From the NCBI RefSeq assembly GCF_019974135.1, contig NZ_AP025017.1:2852001-2916000 (forward strand): a DNA stretch of 64,000 nt, given 5' to 3'. A program made the position numbers and the translations under genes. This DNA is from Actinomyces capricornis. GTDB taxonomy: Bacteria > Actinomycetota > Actinomycetes > Actinomycetales > Actinomycetaceae. Shown one piece after another: positions 53,577 through 62,338 of this stretch; within the stretch, counting starts at the first letter, position 1; each line of letters starts with the position of its first letter. The notes under the pieces were generated by a model, which worked only from the letters and a program-made list of their open reading frames with translations, did not search any database and was not told the DNA's origin.

Positions 53577-55165
53577 GCCTGACTCGCTACGAGCTCAACC
53601 TGAGGCTGACAACGCTCTCCCCGCTGCACAGCGGCGGCGCCGAGTACCAGGTGGACCGCTCCGCCGAGCGACGAAATCGCCCACGTGATGCGGAGGGCGA
53701 GGAGCGTCAGGCCGAGCCCCGGCTCTTCGTGCGCGACGCTGCCAACCGGCCCATCCTGCCCGGCCGTTCCATCAAGGGCGCCCTGCGCGCCGCATGGATA
53801 CGGGCCTACGGGCACAATGCCGCAGATGCCATGTGCGCCCTGTGGGGCTGCCAGGAGCGGGCCAGTGCCCTCATCACCCACCCCATCGACCTCAGTGAAG
53901 CGGCGCGGGTGGAGCGCACCGGTATTGCCGTGGACCGCTACTGGGGCAGTGCTGGAGACACCGCGCTGTTCGTCCACGAGATCGTGCCGGAGGGCCAGGA
54001 GCTGACGCTGCACCTCAGCGGGCAGGTCGGCTCCATTGAGGACGACGGCCCGCAGGAGGAATTCCAGACTCTCCTGGGCCAGATCGTCGCCCTGCTCAAA
54101 GCCGGGAGGGTGAGCCTGGGCGGTCGCGGCAACGCCGGCTGGGGGCGGGTCGCCCTGGAACCGGCACTAAGCACCGGCTCGATCGCCGTCGTACGCCACC
54201 ACCTGGACAGCCCGGAGGGACTGCGCCAACTGCTCAGCCCCAACCCCGCTACCATCGATATCCCCCTCGCCACTGACCTTCCGGACGATGCCCGCCTGAG
54301 GATCGACATCACCTGGGACAGCCCCACCGGCGTCCTCGTGGCCGAGCCGCGAGATAAGAAGGAGCGGGGAAGCGACGATGACCCGGACGGCAAGCAGCCC
54401 GTGCCCACCCGGCCCCTGAGGACGCGCTCGAAGAAGGGCGGTCAGACCGATGAGACGAGCCCGCTCGTCCTGCCCGGCTCCAGCGTGCGCGGGGCGCTGC
54501 GCAGCAGGGCCAGCCGGATCGCCCGCACCATCCTCCTGGCAGGGGAGCCCGCGCCGGGCACGCCGCGCGACTGGTCCACCACCGAGGTCCACAAGCAGCT
54601 CGCCCAGGACCCCGCCCTCGTGCGGGCCCTGTTCGGCAGCACCGAGCGGCGCGGCGCCGTGAGCGTCCTGGAGACCCTCGCCCGGGGCCAGGCCCAGCTC
54701 AAGGAGCGCACCCACAACGCCGGGGACCGCTGGACCGGGGGAGCCCTCAAAGGGGGCCTCTACGCCGAGGAAGTACCCGTGCCATCGACCAGGTGGGACT
54801 GCATCTGCTTGGAGGTCGACCTACTACGACTCGGAAAGGACCGCCATCGCCAACGTGCGGCCCTGTGCCTGCTTGGCCTGGTCCTCGCTGAACTCTCCAC
54901 CGGCACACTTCCTCTAGGTAGCCGCGGAACTCGTGGATTTGGAGCGGTCAATGTCACCAGTTTAAAAATAGAAGGCGATGACGAGTTACTCGACGGTACC
55001 TGGATACTACCAGTCGACGATGTGCCCAACTCCAGGAGAGGGGCTGCTATCGCCGAGGATCTTCTCGTGTACCTGCAGATAGTTAACGAAGAGATCAGCC
55101 CAGGGGATTGGGCGGATTACCTTAACGACCCCGTGCCTGCCGATCGCATTGGAGGGGATAAGTGA
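53573..55165 (+). CDS. Double-Cas7 RAMP protein (Cas7-2x type)
   Basis: 530 residues with two Cas7-like halves. Half one, 1-195: TTLSPLHSGGAEYQ, Gly loop RPILPGRSIKGALRAAW (59-75) and SLGGRGNAGWGRVAL. Half two, about 235-530: ITWDSPTGVLVAEPRDKK, Gly loop LVLPGSSVRGALRSRAS (298-314) and LPLGSRGTRGFGAVNV. Each half can form one backbone unit over the crRNA, so one gene supplies two subunits, as known for III-D2-type complexes. ATG 53573 overlaps the csx10 stop (ATGA). G+C content drops sharply in the last ~250 bp (from about 54900), within the same reading frame. Confidence 0.82.
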   Translation: MSLTRYELNLRLTTLSPLHSGGAEYQVDRSAERRNRPRDAEGEERQAEPRLFVRDAANRPILPGRSIKGALRAAWIRAYGHNAADAMCALWGCQERASALITHPIDLSEAARVERTGIAVDRYWGSAGDTALFVHEIVPEGQELTLHLSGQVGSIEDDGPQEEFQTLLGQIVALLKAGRVSLGGRGNAGWGRVALEPALSTGSIAVVRHHLDSPEGLRQLLSPNPATIDIPLATDLPDDARLRIDITWDSPTGVLVAEPRDKKERGSDDDPDGKQPVPTRPLRTRSKKGGQTDETSPLVLPGSSVRGALRSRASRIARTILLAGEPAPGTPRDWSTTEVHKQLAQDPALVRALFGSTERRGAVSVLETLARGQAQLKERTHNAGDRWTGGALKGGLYAEEVPVPSTRWDCICLEVDLLRLGKDRHRQRAALCLLGLVLAELSTGTLPLGSRGTRGFGAVNVTSLKIEGDDELLDGTWILPVDDVPNSRRGAAIAEDLLVYLQIVNEEISPGDWADYLNDPVPADRIGGDK

Positions 55166-55704
55166 TGAATCAAGAAAATGTCTCGAGGGGAGAGCACCTC
55201 GCCAAGAGACTCGGGGAAACACTGCCCACGCTGGGCCGTGCCTCATGGACCACTCATACCGATACGCATGGGACTCTGGCCGATGCCCTGAGGAGATGCG
55301 AGGAAGCTGGCGACTGGATGGGACTGGCTGAAACCACTCAGGGGACCGTGACCGTGCGCAGGATTAAGAACTGTGGAATCATGGACATGAAAAACCAGGA
55401 CGTGAACCGGGAGACGGTCTATGAACTCCGGCTTTGGCAGCCCGAAGGCGGGAACGATGATGGAGTAGTCGCTCACGAGCTGCGGTGGCTCAACGGTGCA
55501 GGGTACGCCGAGACAACGGTGTACGAAAACGAGCACATCGGAACCAGGCAAGGCTGGTGTCGGATCAACTCCTATCTCCAGCATCGATCGTCTGGACGTC
55601 CAGGAGAGGCTGCCACCATGACCAGCCTGGAACTCTTCGCTGAAGAACAGGCCTACGGGAATACTGTCATCGTCGACGAACTATTCACAGGAAGGTGGGC
55701 CTAA
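55165..55704 (+). CDS. Csx19-like subunit of the III-D effector
   Basis: 179 residues, mixed alpha/beta, no membrane segment and no catalytic motif: TTHTDTHGTLADALRRCEEAGDWMGLAETTQGTVTV, ETVYELRLWQ, AHELRWLNGAG and a C-terminal LELFAEEQAYGNTVIVDELFTGRWA. Size, position between the Cas7 genes and the ELR-W-rich strands fit Csx19 (TIGR03984), a subunit specific to III-D, but the match is by pattern and synteny only. ATG 55165 overlaps the preceding stop (TGATG) with GGAGGGG upstream. Lower G+C than the first three genes of the operon. Confidence 0.6.
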   Translation: MNQENVSRGEHLAKRLGETLPTLGRASWTTHTDTHGTLADALRRCEEAGDWMGLAETTQGTVTVRRIKNCGIMDMKNQDVNRETVYELRLWQPEGGNDDGVVAHELRWLNGAGYAETTVYENEHIGTRQGWCRINSYLQHRSSGRPGEAATMTSLELFAEEQAYGNTVIVDELFTGRWA

Positions 55705-55705
55705 A

Positions 55706-57907
55706 ATGGGGAGGTTTCATTCCGCAGTAAATCGTGTTCCTGTGCTGAGGAAAAAGGCAAAGAAAGGTGCAGAGGGTGGAACACTACCTCGATCGATCTT
55801 CGCTGACTTCGAAGGTGAGGGTCACGACCATCTTCATCCGAATCGTTGGTCGGGTGAGATTGATATTCAGCTCACGACAATGACGCCTCTCGTCTTCGGA
55901 GAGCAGAAAAAGTCGAGCAATAGAAATAAGGCGTCGACTGTCCGCCTTCCGGTGGACGAGAATGGCCGGGTCATCATTCCTCCCACGATGATCAAAGGAA
56001 TGATATCACGAGCCTATGAAACGTTAACCGCGTCAAGATTTCGCATCTTCGAAGATCGGTCTCAACGTCTCACCTATCGGGCAGATGCAGCGGAAGCACT
56101 GCGCCTTATTCCTATTCGCGTTACCGAACATCGAGGCAACGGCGACCTTGAAGCTGAGCTTCTGTGCGGTGCCTCGCTTCGTGAGTACACCGACGACAGT
56201 ACTACCTACCCAATTATGCCCGCTGCATGCCTTCAAGGGGTGTCCGACAGTAGCAATGCACATACTATCATATCCTTGGATGGAGGATTGGCGGAGCTTC
56301 AAAAAATGGCACCTCACGGGAAGAGGCTGTGTTGCCGTATGGCACTATGCCTCCATCCAGCTCGTGGGAAAATAGGACCTTATGCCTACTGGCAGGTGAC
56401 GCACATTCAGCCGGAGGATCATGACTCAATGATCGAGGTTTGTCGAATTAAATCTGAAATTCACGTCGTCAAGGATGTGTCTGTCGAGGCGTCGGGGTAT
56501 GTCTATCGAACGGCACGGGATGGGAGACCTGCCTCTGATGTGTTCTCTGGGAAACATGATGAGCGCTTCTTTTTCTCCACGTCGGATAACCCGCCAATTC
56601 GTGTCATGATTCCTCGACAAGTCGCCGAGGGGTATAAAGCAATCGCTGATGGATACTTGGCTCAGCGCAAGGACGAGGAAGATAGAAAAGTCACTGGCAC
56701 TCCTCAATATAATCGTATCACCGACGAAGCGCAGCGGAGTGGTGATTCAGGGCGTCGAGAACTCGGATGCGGCGATCTTGCATACGCTACGCTTTCCGAT
56801 AACGATTACAGTAGGAGTATGAACAACACTGAGCCGCCCACGGTTCTTGAGGTCGTGCCCACCATGGTTGGACGTCGCGCCTACCCTCTCTCCCCTCGAG
56901 ATTTAGCCGAGGCGCAGGAGGTATTGCCATTGTCTAACCGGGGCGAGGCTAGTGCTGCTGATCGGCTCTTTGGCTATGTTGTCAAGACGACAGTTGACGG
57001 CGCGGAAGGGGGAGCTGTCGCCTTGAGAGGCAGAATTGTCGTGGGTCCAGTTGACACCACGAAAGTAGAAGTGCAAGCGAAGTCTCAATTGTTAGCCCCC
57101 CTGCTCAGTCCAAAGCCGACTTCTGCGAGACGTTTTATTACCGATAGCGAGGGGCGGACACCTACGTACAGGGGGCGGCCGCTACCCCGTACTGCTTGTT
57201 ATAGTGAAGGACAACTTCTTGGTGCTGCAGCGTATCCGGTGAACCGAAACAACCTCGAGAACTCCGGCTTCCCAGGGACTGCCAAGCGTGCTGGTCAATC
57301 GTCGGATGGAGACTCCTCAGGAGAATCTTTATGTTTCAGAGTTAAGGACTGGATCGGTACTGGAAACGTTATGACTTGCACTATTTATATCACTGATGTG
57401 GAGGCAGAGGAATTAGCCGCCCTTTTGTGGGTTTTATGTCCTAATAATCTTGTTCCTGCTCAAGAGAAGAAAGGAAACCCTGATGCCCAGGGATTCCTTC
57501 GGATGGGGCTTGGAAAACCGCTAGGATTGGGCGTCATTAAAGTCGAAGTGCCTGAAAACGGTGTGCGCATGACTACGGGATATGACTTATCTCGACAGTA
57601 CCGTTGTCTTACAGGATGTCTTGGGCTTCCCGGTGCCTCAAAGGAGCCCCCTGTGTTCAATGATGACTTGGTAAAAACCCTCAGTGATATGCCATGGGTA
57701 AAGGCTATGCAGCGAGCTGCCTACGGATACAGCGACGGCGTGGTTGTGAGATATATGAACTTGGACGAGAATAAGAGGAATAATCGAACGAAAGACGGTC
57801 ATCCTGCGAGTGGAGCTGGATTTTCGCCACGGAACCTTGCCGACGATGGTCAGAAACCACTTACCATCGAGGATGGCCAGCCATCCAGCACTCGTCACAG
57901 GCGTTGA
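55706..57907 (+). CDS. Long Cas7-family RAMP protein (TIGR03986-like)
   Basis: 733 residues. The N-terminal RAMP portion has GEIDIQLTTMTPLVFGEQ, a Gly loop with IIPPTMIKGMISRAYETLTAS (90-110) and the SRFRIFEDRSQRLTYRADAAEAL segment typical of TIGR03986 proteins. The C-terminal Gly-rich strand is FLRMGLGKPLGLGVIKVEV (about 595-612). The long middle part (PYAYWQVTHIQPEDH... to LSPKPTSARRF) could correspond to the insertion-bearing Cas7 of III-D. Last backbone gene of the effector. It begins one base after the Csx19-like stop. Codon use is far more A/T-rich than in cas10 or csx10. Confidence 0.8.
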   Translation: MGRFHSAVNRVPVLRKKAKKGAEGGTLPRSIFADFEGEGHDHLHPNRWSGEIDIQLTTMTPLVFGEQKKSSNRNKASTVRLPVDENGRVIIPPTMIKGMISRAYETLTASRFRIFEDRSQRLTYRADAAEALRLIPIRVTEHRGNGDLEAELLCGASLREYTDDSTTYPIMPAACLQGVSDSSNAHTIISLDGGLAELQKMAPHGKRLCCRMALCLHPARGKIGPYAYWQVTHIQPEDHDSMIEVCRIKSEIHVVKDVSVEASGYVYRTARDGRPASDVFSGKHDERFFFSTSDNPPIRVMIPRQVAEGYKAIADGYLAQRKDEEDRKVTGTPQYNRITDEAQRSGDSGRRELGCGDLAYATLSDNDYSRSMNNTEPPTVLEVVPTMVGRRAYPLSPRDLAEAQEVLPLSNRGEASAADRLFGYVVKTTVDGAEGGAVALRGRIVVGPVDTTKVEVQAKSQLLAPLLSPKPTSARRFITDSEGRTPTYRGRPLPRTACYSEGQLLGAAAYPVNRNNLENSGFPGTAKRAGQSSDGDSSGESLCFRVKDWIGTGNVMTCTIYITDVEAEELAALLWVLCPNNLVPAQEKKGNPDAQGFLRMGLGKPLGLGVIKVEVPENGVRMTTGYDLSRQYRCLTGCLGLPGASKEPPVFNDDLVKTLSDMPWVKAMQRAAYGYSDGVVVRYMNLDENKRNNRTKDGHPASGAGFSPRNLADDGQKPLTIEDGQPSSTRHRR

Positions 57908-58091
57908 CGTGGTCGACGATAGTTAGGTTTTGAAGCGATCTTGTATCGTAGGATATTGCTCTGCCAGGCAAGTTTATTGAGAAATTGTGCTCGACCTCGA
58001 TTATTTTACGGCGATGCCATGAAGAGGCGAGACATTTTTCCATCGTTATAAGTGAGCATGGAATAGAATTCGACTGCTAGGAGTTGCTGCT

Positions 58092-60539
58092 ATGACGTTA
58101 TTAATCCACGTCGTTGGTCGTTCTGATCTCGGTATCAGTGATGCCACCGATACTCATGGCAGGGTGCCATTTCATGAGCGGGCGCGTTTCGAGCCTGATC
58201 GAATCAAAGAGTTGCAAGGCCTGAATCCGACGGATTCCGCTGCAGTTCTGGGATGTCTTCTCGATGGGAATTTCCCTGCCAGCACCCGTCGCGAGAAGGC
58301 CCGAGGAGAAAATGTCAGTTGTGCGGGTGGGACACCGCTATCGAAATATCTTAGTGTTCTCCAGCAGGACCGGCATCATGACAACATCCGGATTGTCATG
58401 CTGTGCACCTCCGCGGGAACGACAGCCACAGTCGATATCGCCAATGCCCTCCACCGACTGCTAACCAAAGGAGATATTCAGAGAGAGCTCAAAAGGCGCT
58501 ATGACCTGTCGGTCAATGTGGAACGGCCCATAGAGATCGATGACATGAGAGCCATCGATAGTGTGGTCGAAGCCGTGGAAGGCATTCTTGATCGCAATCC
58601 AGGCCATGCCATTCTTTCCCTCACCTCCGGTGCGGCTGCCATCGTTCTTGCGGCAGCCGGAGTGCTAGCGACAGCACGTTCGCATAATTCTTCTCTCCTG
58701 TTACTTCCCCGAACCGATTCTAAACAAGAAGGAGAACTGGTCAGCATATCCCTGCCGTCAGGTGTAACAGAATCTCCCACGCGAGGCTGGTTCATGGGCC
58801 TCGGGCTTCCTCTGCTCATTGACGAGCAAAGGGCTGTTGAGGACTGCGAGGTACACCAGGCGGCCGAAACAATTAGGCGTGCTACAGGCGGTTCGTGCGC
58901 GCTCCCAACTCCCCAAGACCTGGGAACTCTGGTCCTCACGGACCTCTCACGTGGTGATCTGGCAGCGGCACTTGCCGTGCGCGCCTGGATGGTAGCGGAG
59001 TACCGCAGGCGGCTCAAGCAGTACATACAAGACAATGATTGTTCCGAGAATGATATTCGGGACTACATTCTTAGAAGACCGGGAAGAGCAGGAAGAGACC
59101 GTCATATCGGCGGCGCCTACGAAGATTTCAGGAAGATGAAGGATCGGGGGGAGACATTACTGCCTCATGACGAGTGGCTCTGGAATCACCAGTGGCTTAA
59201 TGATGCAGGAAAGAACGCTACTCATAGGTTCGCTCATGCGTCAGCAAGCGATACTGACATGCTGAGTAAGATGCTTGATACCTTCAAGGATTGCGGAATT
59301 GATCGGCCGTCGTGGCTGTCCTGGCCAGGGCCCGACATTGTTCTCCTCTCAGTTCAATCGCATTCACGAGGGCAGGGTCAACACCATCGGCAGTCGCCAG
59401 GTAAACAGCTTATAACTAATTCTCCTCAGCCGCAGATTCGTAGGGCCGCCAGTGTCCAGACGCCCCTGTCCGCGCATATTCTTATCCTGTCCGCCGACTC
59501 CGCTGATATAGAGGAACAGGCGCATAAGGATGCGGAAGAACTCTCCAACTGTGTTGACTTACATGAAGGATGGAGTGCAGTCTCCACCAGTATTTGCTCG
59601 TACGGATCTCCGTTCCAGTTTACCTCGCTTGAGGATATGAGCGACAAGATGGGCCAGTTGAGTCGAGAGGTAAGCAGATACCTGGAGCGTATGCGTGAGC
59701 GGCCCCGTGCGATCGTCGTACACGCCTCGGGTGAGAAGGAGGCAATTTTTTCTGCACTTCGAGGAGCGCAGAATTATGGCGCTGAACGTGGCGTACCTGT
59801 ATTCCTCATCTCTAGCTATCATGAGGACGGTAAGGAAATTCCTGGCGTTCACCAGTTCGGTTTGGACGCGGAGGTGCGCACCACTCTGTTACGGGCAGCT
59901 CAATCCTGCGTTAACCGCCTTGATCTACTCACCGCAGAACGCCTGCTGGCTCTTGGAGACCGGCAGGCAGCCAATCTATCTGAGAAGGCCGGCGACCTGG
60001 CCGATAGGCTCGCCCGGTTAGCGGGCGTGAGAAATCTCGATTCTGTTGCTCCCGGCATCCTCTCGGTTCTCCAAGGTGTGGCGTCAGCATGGACGCGCTC
60101 TCGCACCCCTGACGCACGCGCCCGCCTCATGGTGATCGCCGGCGAACTCTTGGCTGATCCTCCTAAAAATGAAGCCCATGGCGAGAATCGCATTCTGAGG
60201 AAATCCCGTAACTTTGATCTCGGATCGTGGGACGAAGCTCAGGCTTCGGATCTTCTCGCGCTCATCGTCCGGACGCGAAATAATACATCGATCACTCACG
60301 GTCGCGGAGATCGTGATCCGTTCGTTGCTGCTTGTTCAAGCGCTTTCCGTTCTCCCTCCCCTAGGGAAGAATCGTTAAAGGGCATGTATTATGTTAATGG
60401 TGTCTCCTATCCGGATCTTCTAGAAAAAGCAGTTGAGGCCGTGAAGAACGAGCACACCCAGGAGGCCGACAACTGGGATGATGACTATGCTTCGCTATGT
60501 GAGGCAATGGATGAACTGCTGGAGAGGGATCTCAGATGA
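58092..60539 (+). CDS. CARF-like/HEPN ancillary ribonuclease (Csm6/Csx1-like), unusually large
   Basis: 815 residues. The N-terminus (1-235) looks like a Rossmann CARF sensor: LLIHVVGRSDLG, IVMLCTSAGTTATVDIANAL and AILSLTSGAAAIVLAAAGVL. A second Rossmann-like segment covers about 460-595 (AHILILSADSADIEEQ, AIVVHASGEKEAIFSALR). The C-terminal helical part carries RTRNNTSITHG, a HEPN R-x6-H motif (R729, H736) in the usual RN...HG context. Family knowledge: Csm6/Csx1 RNases are switched on by cyclic oligoadenylate made by Cas10. It is 184 bp after the Cas7 gene with its own TAGGAG, and overlaps the next gene by ATGA. Two sensor-like domains in one chain are not usual. Confidence 0.78.
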   Translation: MTLLIHVVGRSDLGISDATDTHGRVPFHERARFEPDRIKELQGLNPTDSAAVLGCLLDGNFPASTRREKARGENVSCAGGTPLSKYLSVLQQDRHHDNIRIVMLCTSAGTTATVDIANALHRLLTKGDIQRELKRRYDLSVNVERPIEIDDMRAIDSVVEAVEGILDRNPGHAILSLTSGAAAIVLAAAGVLATARSHNSSLLLLPRTDSKQEGELVSISLPSGVTESPTRGWFMGLGLPLLIDEQRAVEDCEVHQAAETIRRATGGSCALPTPQDLGTLVLTDLSRGDLAAALAVRAWMVAEYRRRLKQYIQDNDCSENDIRDYILRRPGRAGRDRHIGGAYEDFRKMKDRGETLLPHDEWLWNHQWLNDAGKNATHRFAHASASDTDMLSKMLDTFKDCGIDRPSWLSWPGPDIVLLSVQSHSRGQGQHHRQSPGKQLITNSPQPQIRRAASVQTPLSAHILILSADSADIEEQAHKDAEELSNCVDLHEGWSAVSTSICSYGSPFQFTSLEDMSDKMGQLSREVSRYLERMRERPRAIVVHASGEKEAIFSALRGAQNYGAERGVPVFLISSYHEDGKEIPGVHQFGLDAEVRTTLLRAAQSCVNRLDLLTAERLLALGDRQAANLSEKAGDLADRLARLAGVRNLDSVAPGILSVLQGVASAWTRSRTPDARARLMVIAGELLADPPKNEAHGENRILRKSRNFDLGSWDEAQASDLLALIVRTRNNTSITHGRGDRDPFVAACSSAFRSPSPREESLKGMYYVNGVSYPDLLEKAVEAVKNEHTQEADNWDDDYASLCEAMDELLERDLR

Positions 60540-62182
60540 ACGAGAACGATAGTTACAGTTCTGAGGTGCCGTTCCCCTATGTTGATCATCAGAATGATCT
60601 CCGGATATCGTTCATTATGGAGGGATGTGCACACGGCTCCTGGAACGATCTGTTTCCTGTGAATGCAGGAGAAGGGTGGCAATCGGGGCCGTTGACGTTC
60701 CAGAATTCGCCCGACGATCAAATGACCTGCGATCGCCGTTGCGGTTATTTTCATCATCCTGTCGCTGATCGACTCTTGAGGGATGATGCCCGTCGTCACA
60801 TGATCGTTAGGCATTCTCTGCGGCTTGCTCCGATTATTATGGCGGATGGATCCACGCTCGACATCGGCGCATTAGAGGTTCTTAATATCGGCAAGAAATC
60901 TGCGGGAGAGTTGTCCTTCTTTCTCGTGATTCATGCTCGCGCCACAGATGATAGCGTGGGCTTCGTTACCAGCCGATTCGGAGAAGGAGTGATTAACTCT
61001 TTACGTGAGGCATTGGAAGAACTGATCCGGGAATGCTCTCGTGATACGTGCTCTGATCCTCTCTTGTGCTGTAGTACCTATCGTGATCTGCATCCTCGGG
61101 TATTCACTCTGGCCTGGGTTCCTTACCGGTGCGCCAATAAATTTCTCTCGTCGATAGCGTTCAGCGGACGTCCTGGCAGTAGTTCGACCGAGGGACAGGA
61201 AGTTGGAGGTCAGGACGCTCTGGTGCGACTTCCGATCGAGGATGAGATGCGTAATAAGATCACCGGGTCCTACCGCCCCGGAGGACGGCTGGGACGTCAG
61301 CACTGCGCCGTGCTCGGCTGGCAGATGGCGTGGATGCCACTCAGTACCTCGCCTGAGTTTGGTGATTACGTTGCCGAAGAGGTTATGGCTTCCACGCATA
61401 TGCTCTCCCAGAGCTGGTCGATGACTATCCATGAGCACGCTGTGGCGTATATCCAGCGTCAGGACGATGGCTGGGAGGGGAAGGCACGCCTTCACGCATT
61501 CAGCACTCACCTAGACGTCTACCTCTTGATACTCCTGGCGCGCGTGCGGGTCAAGGCGTTGTCGAGGCGCCTTGGCGAAGTGGCCTCGGAACTACGAGAC
61601 CTCGTTCCCAGTGGTGATGATGATTCTCTGCCGCACGCAGTTCCCGACCTGGATCAGGCTATCGATCAGGCCATTGCCCTGGATAGTGAGGCTGTTGTCT
61701 TCTTAGCGGGAGAGTGGTGGACTGATGTCACGGACAACCAGCAGTGCGACCGCATTCTCGGCTGGATGCAGCAGGCGGGAAGCCTGGAGCGTTCCGTCCA
61801 GCAAGTGATTGATCAGGTCCACCAAGTGCGTGAGAGCGTGCAGAACCTCTTGGAGAGGCAAGAGCAACGTATTGAGGCGGAGCGCCAGAGATCAACCAGC
61901 GTTATCGAAAGAGCTCTGGCTGTACTCACCGTTGTGGGTATACCGCTCACTCTCCTCCTGGAGATCTGGATCAACGGGGAGTCCCTACTGAACCTCAGAC
62001 TTACCGGGGCAGCGTCGTGGGCCTGGTTCGCGGGTGGATTGGTAGTAGTTGTGCTCGGCTCGTTGGCCCTTGGCCAACTACTGACGCTTGTGCTCTTCAA
62101 AGAGTCTCTGCGCAGCCTCTTACGCCGCAGTGAGAGCGTCGGACGGAGCCGTGATAGAAGAACGGACGCTGATGAGACGTAG
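60536..62182 (+). CDS. CorA-like two-TM membrane effector of the CRISPR locus
   Basis: 548 residues. A large soluble N-terminal part (1-405) has no family I recognise. A coiled coil (about 410-457, SLERSVQQVIDQVHQVRESVQNLLERQEQRIE) runs into TM1 (460-478, LAVLTVVGIPLTLLLEIWI), a short loop and TM2 (494-520, WAWFAGGLVVVVLGSLALGQLLTLVLF), ending in a basic tail. This stalk-TM1-loop-TM2 layout and the IPLTLL match resemble CorA Mg channels, but the GMN filter after TM1 is replaced by ING. Translational coupling to the HEPN gene ties it to the type III system. Family knowledge: CorA-like proteins in some type III loci are opened by SAM-AMP. No SAM-AMP lyase or phosphodiesterase gene is near. Confidence 0.68.
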   Translation: MNENDSYSSEVPFPYVDHQNDLRISFIMEGCAHGSWNDLFPVNAGEGWQSGPLTFQNSPDDQMTCDRRCGYFHHPVADRLLRDDARRHMIVRHSLRLAPIIMADGSTLDIGALEVLNIGKKSAGELSFFLVIHARATDDSVGFVTSRFGEGVINSLREALEELIRECSRDTCSDPLLCCSTYRDLHPRVFTLAWVPYRCANKFLSSIAFSGRPGSSSTEGQEVGGQDALVRLPIEDEMRNKITGSYRPGGRLGRQHCAVLGWQMAWMPLSTSPEFGDYVAEEVMASTHMLSQSWSMTIHEHAVAYIQRQDDGWEGKARLHAFSTHLDVYLLILLARVRVKALSRRLGEVASELRDLVPSGDDDSLPHAVPDLDQAIDQAIALDSEAVVFLAGEWWTDVTDNQQCDRILGWMQQAGSLERSVQQVIDQVHQVRESVQNLLERQEQRIEAERQRSTSVIERALAVLTVVGIPLTLLLEIWINGESLLNLRLTGAASWAWFAGGLVVVVLGSLALGQLLTLVLFKESLRSLLRRSESVGRSRDRRTDADET

Positions 62183-62213
62183 CGTTCGCCGTCAGTCATT
62201 GAACCGACGACCG

Positions 62214-62278
62214 ATATGCGAGTTGGGGTGCAGGATGCGAGTACTCCGCACTCGCATCCTGCACCCCAACTCGCATAT
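62214..62278. terminator. 29-bp perfect hairpin ending the CRISPR effector operon
   Basis: Bases 62214-62242 and 62250-62278 are exact reverse complements with a 7-nt loop. It lies 31 bp after the CorA-like stop and 60 bp from the convergent cas6 stop. The stem is far longer than needed for termination and may be a mobile or repeated palindrome used as a bidirectional terminator. Confidence 0.7.
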
Positions 62279-62338
62279 TGCCTGGCCTCAGTTGTCATAA
62301 CGGATGCACGGCGTCGCAGGCGAACCCGGTGAGGTGGC

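Noticed and set aside
55162..55164. GTG as the start of the Csx19-like gene
   Set aside because: The ATG at 55165 has better spacing from GGAGGGG and overlaps the preceding stop in the usual TGATG manner.
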